Shown here piece after piece: positions 29,827-38,231 of a DNA stretch of 64,000 bases (its first letter is position 1; each line of letters begins with the position of its first letter). Position numbers and translations under genes: made by a program. Origin of the DNA: Marinobacter salexigens (GTDB lineage Bacteria > Pseudomonadota > Gammaproteobacteria > Pseudomonadales > Oleiphilaceae); NCBI RefSeq assembly GCF_002806945.1, contig NZ_NIHC01000001.1:248001-312000 (forward strand), written 5' to 3'. The notes beneath the pieces are model-generated. The model did no database searches. It had not been told where the DNA came from and saw only the letters and a list, made by a program, of their open reading frames with translations.

Positions 29827-30600
29827 TCAGTGGTCGATGTCATAGCCAGCGGCTTCGATAATGTTTCTGGCCGTGTCGCTGCGCAGGAACTCAAGCCACT
29901 GGTGAGCAGCCGTGTTGTTCTCACTACGAGTTAAAAGGATAGCCTGTTGGTTGATGGGGGAATAGTAGGTTTGGGGGATTAACCAGAGTGATCCATCTTT
30001 TTCATCCCAGGCGCGCACCTGGGAGAGGGCTACAAAGCCGGATTGAGCGTTAGTGGTCGCCACAAACTGAAAGGTTTGAGCAATGGAATCGCCTCGGACC
30101 AGCCGGCCCTGCAGTGCATCCCATAAACCCATTTCGGTCAGCACCTCCTGAGCCGCTAAACCATAGGGCGCAGTTTTAGGGTTGGCTATGGCAAGGCGAG
30201 CAAACTCCCCGGATTCCAGCCAGGCACTCGGGTCAGAGAAGGTGTTGGGTACCGGGGTCCAAAGCACCAGCTTGCCCCGGGCATAGGTAAACCGGGTAGC
30301 TGCTACGCCCTGGCCATTCTCCTCAAGCAGTTCGGGTCTGCGTGTATCGGCGGCAAGAAACACATCAAACGGTGCGCCATTATCAATCTGTGCATACAGC
30401 TTGCCAGTGGAGCCATAGCTTGCGACTGCTTCCAGCCCGGTCGCTTCACCAAAGGCAGCAATGAGTTGGCGGGTGGTGTCAGTGAAGTTGGCGGCCACAG
30501 CAATGCGAACATCGGCGGCCTGGGCTGAGCTGGTTGTTGCCAGTGCGAACACAAAGCACAGAGGTGCAAGCAGGCGGGCAATCTTCTTCTTTATGAGCAT
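29827..30600 (-). CDS. modA: Molybdate-binding periplasmic protein
   Basis: ModA captures molybdate or tungstate in the periplasm for ModBC. The 257-residue precursor has a signal peptide (cleavage after SSAQA, about residue 28), then DVRIAVAANFTDTTRQ and ASYGSTGKLYAQI, the segments that form the oxyanion pocket. It heads the operon and its ribosome-binding site lies in a ModE-like operator. Confidence 0.94.
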   Translation of the reverse strand: MLIKKKIARLLAPLCFVFALATTSSAQAADVRIAVAANFTDTTRQLIAAFGEATGLEAVASYGSTGKLYAQIDNGAPFDVFLAADTRRPELLEENGQGVAATRFTYARGKLVLWTPVPNTFSDPSAWLESGEFARLAIANPKTAPYGLAAQEVLTEMGLWDALQGRLVRGDSIAQTFQFVATTNAQSGFVALSQVRAWDEKDGSLWLIPQTYYSPINQQAILLTRSENNTAAHQWLEFLRSDTARNIIEAAGYDIDH

Positions 30601-30610
30601 GGATAATTCT

Positions 30611-30634
30611 CCTTGTATCCGCTCGTATATAACG
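30611..30634. promoter_or_regulatory. ModE-type operator over the modA ribosome-binding site
   Basis: CCTTGTAT (30611-30618), a 7-bp spacer, and TATATAACG (30626-30634) match the layout of the E. coli modA operator as I recall it (CGTTATAT-N7-TACATAACG); the right half is an excellent match and the left half matches 6 of 8. The left half includes the AAGGAG of modA. A possible -10 (TATACT, minus strand, 30643-30648) lies just upstream. Repression by Mo-loaded ModE is inferred. Confidence 0.6.
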
Positions 30635-30695
30635 ATAGGAATAGTATAGGTGCCTCAGGCGGGATACAAGAGTAATCAGGTTGTTTTCGGGAGGT

Positions 30696-31058
30696 TTAAG
30701 TCGAGGATTTGTCGCAAATCAAGGCTGCCAGCTCCGCAAGCTCAGGGCGCTCTGCTACGGCTTTTTCGTACTGTCGGTAGAGGTTGAGCACCTTCAGGCC
30801 ATCTTCAGAAAGCTCGGCGCCACCGCCCCGACTGCCACCGGTAGCAGTCAGAACCAGTGGGTTTTGAAAGCAGGTGTTCATGGTATCGACCAGTAACCAT
30901 GCCCGGCGATAGCTCATCTTGAGCGCCCGTGCGGCGGCAGAAATGGAGCGGTGCTGCTGAATTAATTCAAGTAGTTGAGCCTTTCCAGGGCCCATGGCAA
31001 TAGCGTCGCCGGCTTTGAGCCTGAGCCTTGGGGCAAGGCGGGGATGTCTATCAGGCAT
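30696..31058 (-). CDS. modE: ModE-like molybdate regulator, DNA-binding domain only
   Basis: This 120-residue protein is the winged helix-turn-helix half of ModE: GPGKAQLLELIQQHRSISAA, then RALKMSYRRAWLLVDTMN and the GGSRGGGAELSEDG turn. The two molybdate-binding (TOBE) domains of E. coli ModE are absent, so it is either a Mop-less regulator or senses metal by another partner. It begins within the last eight bases of the upstream hydrolase gene and lies 95 bp before modA, with the proposed operator in the gap. Confidence 0.88.
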   Translation of the reverse strand: MPDRHPRLAPRLRLKAGDAIAMGPGKAQLLELIQQHRSISAAARALKMSYRRAWLLVDTMNTCFQNPLVLTATGGSRGGGAELSEDGLKVLNLYRQYEKAVAERPELAELAALICDKSST

Positions 31059-31968
31059 TGGGTGAGTACCCCGAAACTATCAGTGACAGCACATGTTCCC
31101 GGACTTCACCGGCATTGGTCTCATTAAGCATCTCATGACGCCCCCCGTCGAATAGTCGAAGGCTTACATTCTTTATGCCAGCATTGCGTATTATTTCAAA
31201 GTGCCGGGTAATCCCTTTGCCCATTTCCCCTACCGGGTCATCTGTGCCGGCAAACAGGTGAACCGGAAGCACTTTGCGCCACTTGGAAGGCTTGATTGTA
31301 AGCATTCCTTGAATGAAATCATGCCACAAGCCTGTGGTGCACTCGAACCCGCAGAGTGGATCTGCAATATATTTGTCTACCTGGGCAGTATCCCGGCTTA
31401 GCCAGTCGCAGTCTGTCCGGTTAGGGCGGAACATGCGGTTAAACTTGCCGAATGACATCCTGGCAATGGTTGGGCTTCGGTGGTGCTGGCCGTGGACTCG
31501 GCGGATGCCATTAATCAGGAGTCCGGATACCCATAACTCCGGGCGATTAATGCGGTTGGTGGCGCTGAGTATCAGCCTGTCCAGGGAATCCGGATGCTGT
31601 TGGGCGCAACTCTGGGCGATGAATGAGCCCATGCTGTGCCCCAGGAGTGAAAGAGGGGTTCCCGGGAAACGTTTCCGCGTATCCAGCAAAACCTTATTCA
31701 GGTCGTCGACGACTTTTGCCCAACCGTCCGTATCACTGTAGTGTCCAAGCTGTTGGGGTGTGCAGGCAGGTCCATGCCCCCTGTGATTCATGGTCACAGC
31801 GGCTATATCCCTTTCCACCAGCCAACGAGCAAAGTCTGCATAACGCCCTGCGTGTTCTGCCATGCCGTGGGCGATAACCAGAACCGAGCGAGGCTCGTCC
31901 GGGGTAAAAACGTTACCCGTTATGGTGTGGTTATTCTGGCCGGTCAGGCTCAGGGGCTGTTCTTGCAT
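31051..31968 (-). CDS. Alpha/beta hydrolase, monoacylglycerol lipase/lysophospholipase-like
   Basis: The 305 residues carry the serine-hydrolase nucleophile elbow GHSMGS (S112), an oxyanion segment AHGMAEHAGRYADF and a C-terminal GGRHEML with the catalytic histidine. The pattern follows the monoglyceride lipase / PldB group. There is no signal peptide. The stop codon lies within the start of modE (8-bp overlap), suggesting co-transcription although no functional link to molybdate is apparent. Confidence 0.82.
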   Translation of the reverse strand: MQEQPLSLTGQNNHTITGNVFTPDEPRSVLVIAHGMAEHAGRYADFARWLVERDIAAVTMNHRGHGPACTPQQLGHYSDTDGWAKVVDDLNKVLLDTRKRFPGTPLSLLGHSMGSFIAQSCAQQHPDSLDRLILSATNRINRPELWVSGLLINGIRRVHGQHHRSPTIARMSFGKFNRMFRPNRTDCDWLSRDTAQVDKYIADPLCGFECTTGLWHDFIQGMLTIKPSKWRKVLPVHLFAGTDDPVGEMGKGITRHFEIIRNAGIKNVSLRLFDGGRHEMLNETNAGEVREHVLSLIVSGYSPNA

Positions 31969-32044
31969 GTTGCGTTCCGGGGGCTGTGGATGGAATTGTC
32001 AGCATGCCAGAAGATGCCGTCGATAAGCGATTTATGCCACAAAG

Positions 32045-32785
32045 TTATCGGTATTCCTCATACACTCGAGCAAGCACCTGCAACTGTGGTTGCCACTCGT
32101 TGAGCCAAGCCTTTATCTCTTTGGGAATTCTCGCGGGCTTAGGCCAGGGAACCGGGTAGGCCTGTGGCTGAAACAGCGGGGCAAAGAGGGCGGCGGCCGT
32201 CAGGTCAGCTCGAGAAAAAGCATCGCCGGCCAGAAACCGCTGTTGGCTATAAGTTTCCGCTAGCTCAGTTAGCAGTTGCTCGAGTACCTTCCGGGATTCT
32301 TTAGCGGTTTTTTCGTTGATCTTCATCCATTTTCGCATGATTTCGTCGACCCGGCTGAACGCCAGGCTAAGCATGATGCGGTTGTAGAAGGGCGTACCTG
32401 CGGCAAGTAAAGGCACCACTATTTTCGGGCGCTGCAGGAAATGGTGATAGGAGTAACAGCGCACAGCCGGGCCTGCCAGGTCATCCAGGCGCTTTTCCCA
32501 CGCCAGAGCCTGAGCCTTCGCAGGCTCGTCCACTGGAGTGACGGGGTTGTCAGGGAAGGTTCTGTCAAGGTAGTCGAGAATCTTGGAAGAGCCTTGAATA
32601 ACCTCACCATCGTGCACCAGCACAGGTACAGATGCGCCCGCGCCTTTGGTGAGTTTTTGCATGGTCTTTACATGCTGCCCTGGCAGCAGGTTCGTGGTTT
32701 CATAATTGAGGTGCTTGTAATCCAGTGCCCAGCGGATCTTTTCACAGTAGTGGGATATGGCAGATTGATAAAGCCGTAAAGCCAT
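32045..32785 (-). CDS. Glutathione S-transferase-family protein
   Basis: The 246-residue protein has a thioredoxin-like N-terminal domain (MALRLYQSAISHYCEKIR; VPVLVHDGEVIQGSSKILDYL, the glutathione-binding region) and an all-helical C-terminal domain. The frame is open ten codons further up, but ATG 32785 has AGGAGG seven bases before it. The SHYCEK motif places a cysteine where many bacterial classes have their reactive residue. The substrate is unknown. Confidence 0.85.
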   Translation of the reverse strand: MALRLYQSAISHYCEKIRWALDYKHLNYETTNLLPGQHVKTMQKLTKGAGASVPVLVHDGEVIQGSSKILDYLDRTFPDNPVTPVDEPAKAQALAWEKRLDDLAGPAVRCYSYHHFLQRPKIVVPLLAAGTPFYNRIMLSLAFSRVDEIMRKWMKINEKTAKESRKVLEQLLTELAETYSQQRFLAGDAFSRADLTAAALFAPLFQPQAYPVPWPKPARIPKEIKAWLNEWQPQLQVLARVYEEYR

Positions 32786-32957
32786 GGGTGCCTCCTGAGT
32801 GGTGGGTTTTAGCATAGCCTTGAGTCAGCACGATAAAAAGCAGAACAGCCAGATTAGCTGCTTGTTTTTAATAGTTTTGCAGCCCTGTAATTGGTTTTAC
32901 CCAGGCTTGCCTTTAATATGCAGGCACTCACTCACGTTACCAATACAGGTTGTGACC

Positions 32958-33935
32958 ATGTACTTACAGCGGGTTTTGAAAATATCCAGCGTCGCAGCGG
33001 CGGGGCTCTTTCTCTCTGCATGCGCCACAGGGCCAGATACGCAAGCAGCTTCAGGTCATTATCAGTGTGGCCAGTTGAGCGTTACTGTGGCCAGCGCAAG
33101 CGATAGTGGTTTGCTTGGTGTCGATTACCAGGGCAAACGCCTGCTCCTGACGCCGCAAGAGAGTTCTTCCGGCGCGCTTTATGCCGCTCCTGGAGACGAT
33201 GACACCCGTTTCTGGAGTAAAGGCGAGCGCGCAACTTTTACCGTAAAAGGCCAAGCCTACCCGGAGTGTCTGCAGGCAGGTGCGCTTGAGACTCGCTTTG
33301 AGGCCACAGGCAATGAGCCGTTTTGGCATGTCGGTGTAGAAGGTGAAGAGTTGGTGTTGAACCGCCCGTACGATACCGGGGGGCCCGAAAAGGTTGCACT
33401 TGAAACAGTCGTTGCGAACCACCATGGTCGCGAGTTTCGCGGAGAATTGGGTGGCCAGGAGTTAACGTTAAAAGTAGCCCGTCAGCTGTGTGAAGACAGC
33501 ATGTCCGGAGCCCAGTTTCCGGCCCAGGTCCGCCTGGGATTGAACGGTGAGGTTTTTCAGGGCTGCGGTGGTGATCCGGAGCGTCTGTTCCGCGGTGCTG
33601 AATGGGTTGTTGAAGACCTGGCAGGCGCGGGCATTATTGATCGCTCCCGTATAACCGTCGAGTTTTTTGAGGGCAACCGTCTTGCCGGCCTGGCCTCCTG
33701 TAACCGTTACGGAGGTCAATATGAGCTCACTGCTGAAGGAGTAAGCTTTGATCATATGTTTTCAACAAAAATGGCCTGTGCTCCTGCCTTGATGAATCAG
33801 GAAGACCGTTTTCTGGAGTTAATGTCGAAAGTAAAACGCGTGGCCATTGGGCGCAATGGCAAGCTGCTGCTGACAACGACCGAAGGCGATGAGATCAAGG
33901 CGTTTCAGGCGACGTACAATAGAGGTGAACAGTAA
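32958..33935 (+). CDS. Lipoprotein with MliC-like, COG3650-like and META domains
   Basis: Starting at ATG 32958 gives a 325-residue lipoprotein (lipobox LSAC, cysteine 22). Residues 33-105 resemble MliC, the inhibitor of c-type lysozyme (YQCG near the start, SSGALYAAPGDDDTRFWSKGE later). Residues 114-210 (ATGNEPFWHVGVEGEEL) resemble the COG3650 group. The rest from about 215 is a META/HslJ-like domain (GLASCNRYGGQY; MACAPALMNQE). A longer upstream frame lacks a sensible signal. It is probably an envelope stress protein; the function is inferred from domain likeness. Confidence 0.75.
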   Translation: MYLQRVLKISSVAAAGLFLSACATGPDTQAASGHYQCGQLSVTVASASDSGLLGVDYQGKRLLLTPQESSSGALYAAPGDDDTRFWSKGERATFTVKGQAYPECLQAGALETRFEATGNEPFWHVGVEGEELVLNRPYDTGGPEKVALETVVANHHGREFRGELGGQELTLKVARQLCEDSMSGAQFPAQVRLGLNGEVFQGCGGDPERLFRGAEWVVEDLAGAGIIDRSRITVEFFEGNRLAGLASCNRYGGQYELTAEGVSFDHMFSTKMACAPALMNQEDRFLELMSKVKRVAIGRNGKLLLTTTEGDEIKAFQATYNRGEQ

Positions 33936-33948
33936 AATTCAAGTGCCG

Positions 33949-33981
33949 CCCCGTGTGCCGGATTTGCTCCGGCATGCGGGG
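33949..33981. other. Long stem-loop between the META lipoprotein and proV genes
   Basis: CCCCGTGTGCCGGA pairs with TCCGGCATGCGGGG with two mismatches around a short loop. There is no T-run. It separates two convergent genes and probably ends one or both transcripts. Confidence 0.55.
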
Positions 33982-34025
33982 GTGAGGTCGCGAACTCTAA
34001 CGGTTGTCTGCCCTGCGCTGGCTCA

Positions 34026-35081
34026 TCAGCCTTGGTGGTTGGTTTCAGGTGATGCGACGGTTGGAACCAAAGCACGGGTCAGGTCTTTCATGCAGAGGCT
34101 GCCCACCATTTCACCGTTCCGAACCACACGGAATATCTTGTCTGTGTCGCCGCCCGAGCGGGAAAGTACAGTTTCAAGGTTGTCTTTCTCGGCAATATCT
34201 CCGGCGTAGTCGGCGTCGTTATCGGCGTGCTTCTTCATAATTGAGCGCACCCTGAGTACCCGGGCGCGATTAATGTCGTGTATGAAGGCCTCAATGTAAG
34301 GGTCGTTGGGATTCAGCAGGATGTCTTGCGGGTCGCCTTGCTGCACCACTTCGCCATCTTTGAGTATGACCAGATGCTCGGAGAGCTTCAGGGCTTCGTC
34401 CAGATCGTGGGTGATGAATACAATGGTTTTCTGGAGTTCGTCCTGCAGTTCCAGCAGCAAATCCTGCATATCTGAACGGATCAACGGGTCCAAGGCCGAG
34501 AAGGCTTCGTCCATCAGCATGATGGGGGAGTTGGATACCAGTGCCCGGGCAATGCCCACCCGTTGCTGCATGCCGCCGGATAATTGATGGGGATACTGGT
34601 TCTCGTTGCCCTCAAGACCCACCCGGGCAAGCCATTTTACCGCTTCACTTTCAAAATCTTCAGTTTTGGAGCCACGAATGTTGAGGGCCATGCCGGTGTT
34701 CTCAAGCACAGTTTTATGGGGCAGCAAGGCAAATTTCTGGAACACCATGGACATCTGTTCCCGCCGCAGTTGACGTAGCTGCTCTTCATTCAGGTCCAGA
34801 ACATTTTTGCCGTCCAGGCGGATTTCACCCGCGGTGGGTTCAATAAGGCGGTTCAGGTGACGGATCAACGTTGATTTGCCAGAGCCCGACAGCCCCATGA
34901 TCACCGTGATCTTGCCATCAAGGATATCCACGTTGATATCCCGCAGCCCCAGAACATGGTTTTGCTGATCCAGAAGATCGGCTTTGTTCATGCCGCGCTT
35001 CACATATTCCAGAGCCACATCCGGCGTTGGTCCGAATATCTTGTAAAGGTTTTTGATGGAAATCTTTATATCATTCGCCAC
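34026..35081 (-). CDS. proV: Glycine betaine/proline ABC transporter ATP-binding protein
   Basis: ProV energises uptake of osmoprotectants. The 351 residues have the ProV-type opening NLYKIFG, Walker A GLSGSGKST, signature LSGGMQQRV and Walker B LMDEAFSALD, and a short C-terminal regulatory portion. It is about 50 residues shorter than E. coli ProV, so the CBS region is reduced. The start codon is GTG (35079-35081) with GAGG upstream. It follows proW by nine bases. Confidence 0.93.
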   Translation of the reverse strand: MANDIKISIKNLYKIFGPTPDVALEYVKRGMNKADLLDQQNHVLGLRDINVDILDGKITVIMGLSGSGKSTLIRHLNRLIEPTAGEIRLDGKNVLDLNEEQLRQLRREQMSMVFQKFALLPHKTVLENTGMALNIRGSKTEDFESEAVKWLARVGLEGNENQYPHQLSGGMQQRVGIARALVSNSPIMLMDEAFSALDPLIRSDMQDLLLELQDELQKTIVFITHDLDEALKLSEHLVILKDGEVVQQGDPQDILLNPNDPYIEAFIHDINRARVLRVRSIMKKHADNDADYAGDIAEKDNLETVLSRSGGDTDKIFRVVRNGEMVGSLCMKDLTRALVPTVASPETNHQG

Positions 35082-35090
35082 GTTTTGTCC

Positions 35091-36125
35091 TCACTGCTTT
35101 TGACTGGCGTTGATGCGCGCAAGAGATGCTTTTGTCACCCGGTCGAGAATCACGGCCAGAATTACAATGCCAAGGCCGGAAACCAGGCCAACGCCCAATT
35201 CCAGATTGCGGATGCCACGAAGCACCAGAACACCCAAACCGGGTGCCGACACCAGTGATGCGATAACCACCATCGCCAGGCTCATCATGATGGTCTGGTT
35301 TACACCGGCCATAATGTTGGGCAGTGCCAGAGGAATCTGAACCTTGAACAGCTTCTGCCTGGGCGTCATGCCGAAGGCATCGGCGGCTTCGATTACGTCT
35401 TTGTCCACCAGGCGTATGCCCAGGTTGGTCAAACGCACAACCGGCACTATGGCGTAGAGAATAATGGCAATGCCGTAGAGTTTGGATTCGGTCACGCTGA
35501 ACAGGAAAATCAGCGGGATCAGGTACACAAACGGCGGTAAGGTTTGAAGCATATCCAGCACCGGAATCGTCAGCCGTTGCATGGTGTCGCTCCGGGACAT
35601 GGCAATGCCTATGGGCACCCCGAAAAGCACACACAGGAAGGCGCATACAAAAATAATGGCCAGCGTCTGCATGGCGTAAACATAGTAATCAATAAAGGCC
35701 AGTAGGCAGATACTGCCGGCTACCAGTGCAACCAGCTTCCAGGATTTGGTCACCAAGAAAACGATCGCCAGCATAATCGGGATAATGATCCACCAAGGCG
35801 TGTTCAACATGCCGTAAAGTGCGCTATCCAGAAACCAGCTGAGAGGCTGGGTCAGTGGGTCCAGAACAAGGCTGAGGTTGTCTTTTATGGCGAGAAAACC
35901 CTGCTCCAGGCCTTTAGTTAGCTCTCTGGACTGGGGAAATGCTGCGCAGGAGTCGTTCAGTGCATCCATGGACGGGAAAGGAAGGTCCCACAGGGATTCG
36001 GGTTCTGCATCTTTGCCTTTGGATTTGGCGAGTAGATCCGCCATCGACATAGGGCCGTCTTCTTTACCTTTCGCGCACCAATCTTCTAACCCTAGCGCCG
36101 AAAACAGGGAATCGTAGGTTGCCAT
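35091..36125 (-). CDS. proW: Glycine betaine/proline ABC transporter permease
   Basis: ProW is the inner-membrane channel of the osmoprotectant importer. The 344-residue protein has an N-terminal soluble extension of about 95 residues, as in E. coli ProW, followed by about six membrane helices and the EAA loop EAADAFGMTPRQKLFKVQIP. It lies between proX and proV in one leftward operon. Confidence 0.93.
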   Translation of the reverse strand: MATYDSLFSALGLEDWCAKGKEDGPMSMADLLAKSKGKDAEPESLWDLPFPSMDALNDSCAAFPQSRELTKGLEQGFLAIKDNLSLVLDPLTQPLSWFLDSALYGMLNTPWWIIIPIMLAIVFLVTKSWKLVALVAGSICLLAFIDYYVYAMQTLAIIFVCAFLCVLFGVPIGIAMSRSDTMQRLTIPVLDMLQTLPPFVYLIPLIFLFSVTESKLYGIAIILYAIVPVVRLTNLGIRLVDKDVIEAADAFGMTPRQKLFKVQIPLALPNIMAGVNQTIMMSLAMVVIASLVSAPGLGVLVLRGIRNLELGVGLVSGLGIVILAVILDRVTKASLARINASQKQ

Positions 36126-36246
36126 TTGTGTTTAGCCTCTTCTGTACATGGGGGCCATGCGACACAGAAATCGGTTGTTGTTACTGCCAGATAGACGTAT
36201 CCCAGGGCACTCGTTAAAAGAGCTGCCCCGGGCCAGGGCGGGATAA

Positions 36247-37215
36247 TCAGTTTTCGAGAATCGCCGCAAGATTTTTGCGGGCCTCGTCGTTGAGCCAGCC
36301 AGACCACTCGTCGCGGTTGGTGCTCAGGAAATAAACCGCAGCTTCTTCAGCGGATGCATTGTTGGAATCCATCCAGGCCAGAAGCCCGCTCATGGTGTCG
36401 GTCTTGAAGGTCATTTTGCTCAGCATCTCGGTTACCTCTGGCTCCCGATTTTTGAAGCTGGTGGTGACCGAGGTAAGAACCGTTGCCGCCGGGAATTCGG
36501 AAACGCCCGGGCTGTCGGCGTTAGCGTTCTGGTTTTTCTCGTGAACCTTCTGCTTGTATTCGCCCAACTCTATACGGGTCATGTCGTACTTGCCCATGGG
36601 CACAGTTGGGCCCCAGTAGTAACCGAACCACGGGTCACCTTTCTGAACGGCTGAGGCCATTGAAGTCGCCAGGGTCTCGCCTGAACCGTGGTTAAACACC
36701 TTGATGCCAGACTCCTCAAGATCCAGAGCGCGAATCAGGTTGTCGTTAACAATTCGGCAGCCCCAACCATCCGGACAGTTATTAAAGCGTGAGCCCACCA
36801 GTTCCGGGTTGGCCATGACGCCTTCAATTGTTTTCAGTTCAGGGTGTTTTTCCACCAGAGCAGTGGGCAGCCACCAGCCTTCCTCACCGCCGGGATCAAG
36901 CACCTTGCCCAGTCTTGCAATCTTGCCTTCTTCTTCGAGGCGCAGATAAGCTTCTCCTGCGGAGTTTAACCACAGCTCAGTAACGATGTCTGGCTCGCCG
37001 TTTTCTGCAACTGATGTTACGGCCGGCACGGTGTCTGAGGGGATAACCGACACATCACAGCCATAGCCTTGTTCCATAATAAATTTGGCCACGCTTGTGA
37101 CGACGGTATTGGACGCCCAGTTCATTTCTGTGATGGATACTTCGCCGCAGTTGGCTTGTGCCATGGCGGGTACTGATAGTGCACAAAGTAGTGCTGCAGA
37201 CGTAAGCTTTCGCAT
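36247..37215 (-). CDS. proX: Glycine betaine/proline-binding periplasmic protein
   Basis: The 322-residue precursor starts at ATG 37215 (GGAG eight bases upstream) with a signal peptide cut near AMAQA-NCGEV. The mature part is a type-II periplasmic binding protein of the ProX/OpuAC family with ITEMNWASN near its start and several tryptophans that would make the aromatic betaine cage. It is first in the proXWV operon, 121 bp before proW. Expression is probably raised by high salt, as in other marine bacteria, but I see no diagnostic site. Confidence 0.92.
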   Translation of the reverse strand: MRKLTSAALLCALSVPAMAQANCGEVSITEMNWASNTVVTSVAKFIMEQGYGCDVSVIPSDTVPAVTSVAENGEPDIVTELWLNSAGEAYLRLEEEGKIARLGKVLDPGGEEGWWLPTALVEKHPELKTIEGVMANPELVGSRFNNCPDGWGCRIVNDNLIRALDLEESGIKVFNHGSGETLATSMASAVQKGDPWFGYYWGPTVPMGKYDMTRIELGEYKQKVHEKNQNANADSPGVSEFPAATVLTSVTTSFKNREPEVTEMLSKMTFKTDTMSGLLAWMDSNNASAEEAAVYFLSTNRDEWSGWLNDEARKNLAAILEN

Positions 37216-37581
37216 AGTCACTTCTCCATTCGGGGTTGGTGAGTTCTGGCAGAACATTTTGTTGTCATTTTTTTTGTTAAGCACGTTGCTAATTTATTAC
37301 GACTGGCATGGAATAACCGGAAGATGCGCTCCGATTTGGGGTTTTCTGGCAATGCGGGGAAATAGGGCAAAACATCTCGTCTCGGTTATCACGTAGTTAT
37401 AAGCATAAGGATCTTGAGCGCAGTTACAAGGTTTTAACGCAAATGCGCCAACGATGGATACGTATTCGCCATGTAGCGGGGGCTAACCTGGTTGCTTGAC
37501 GCAACCCTGTATTCGGGTCAGTCTCTCGAATGCTTTGTGCGCAAAAAAGCCCTTGAGAAAGCTAGACTGGAGCCAATAATA
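37216..37581. other. 366-bp divergent intergenic region, no gene seen
   Basis: This gap lies between proX and the glutathione transferase gene and must hold both promoters. It is A/T rich near proX. TATAAG (37398-37403) and TTGACG (37496-37501) on the plus strand are promoter-like but lack good partners. No ORF, repeat or stable hairpin stands out. Confidence 0.6.
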
Positions 37582-38199
37582 ATGAAAATCTATGAAACAA
37601 AAACTGCACCAAATCCTCGCCGTGTGCGCATGTTTATGGCTGAGAAAGGCTTGCTAGAGAAAGCCGAGTTCATCGAAATTGATTTGCAAAAGGGTGAAAA
37701 CCTGACGCCGGAATACGTGGCCCGTAACCCCATGAAAAAGGTGCCGGTGATGGAGTTGGAGGATGGCACCTGCATCGCCGAGACCATGGCGATTTGCCGT
37801 TACTTTGAAGAAAGCTACCTGCAGGCCCCAACGCTTCTGGGGGACACGCCTCTTGAGAAGGCCTTGATCGAACAGTGGGTAAGGTGGGTGGAGTTCTATT
37901 TTTTCATGCCCACAGGTATGTGTTTCCAGCACACCAGCGGCTATTTCAAAGACAGGATGAACCCGATCAAGGAGTGGGGGGAAGATTGCGGAAGGGGTGT
38001 TGCCAAGTTTATGAAGTTTCTCGACGGGCACCTGGCTGACAAGGAATATATTTGCTGTGACAGGTTTACCGCAGCCGACATCAATGCGTTCACTACAGTA
38101 GCCTTTGCCCGGGTTGTGGATATCCGTATCCTGCCAGAATATACCCACTTGCAGTCATGGTATGACCGCATCAAGGCGCGCCCATCTGCGCAGGTTTAA
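37582..38199 (+). CDS. Glutathione S-transferase-family protein
   Basis: From ATG 37582 (GGAG upstream) the 205 residues give a GST fold: N-terminal thioredoxin-like domain MKIYETKTAPNPRRVRMF with NPMKKVPVMELEDG and AETMAICRY, then a helical C-terminal domain. It is unlike the other GST at 32045 in its active-site region, having TAPNPRR where a catalytic residue would sit. No operon partner; the substrate is unknown. Confidence 0.86.
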   Translation: MKIYETKTAPNPRRVRMFMAEKGLLEKAEFIEIDLQKGENLTPEYVARNPMKKVPVMELEDGTCIAETMAICRYFEESYLQAPTLLGDTPLEKALIEQWVRWVEFYFFMPTGMCFQHTSGYFKDRMNPIKEWGEDCGRGVAKFMKFLDGHLADKEYICCDRFTAADINAFTTVAFARVVDIRILPEYTHLQSWYDRIKARPSAQV

Positions 38200-38231
38200 A
38201 AATGATGGTTTGTTAGCTTTATCCTGAGGGA

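Noticed and set aside
37496..37501. Promoter with -35 TTGACG before the second GST gene
   Set aside because: No acceptable -10 lies at 16-18 bp, so the promoter was not called.
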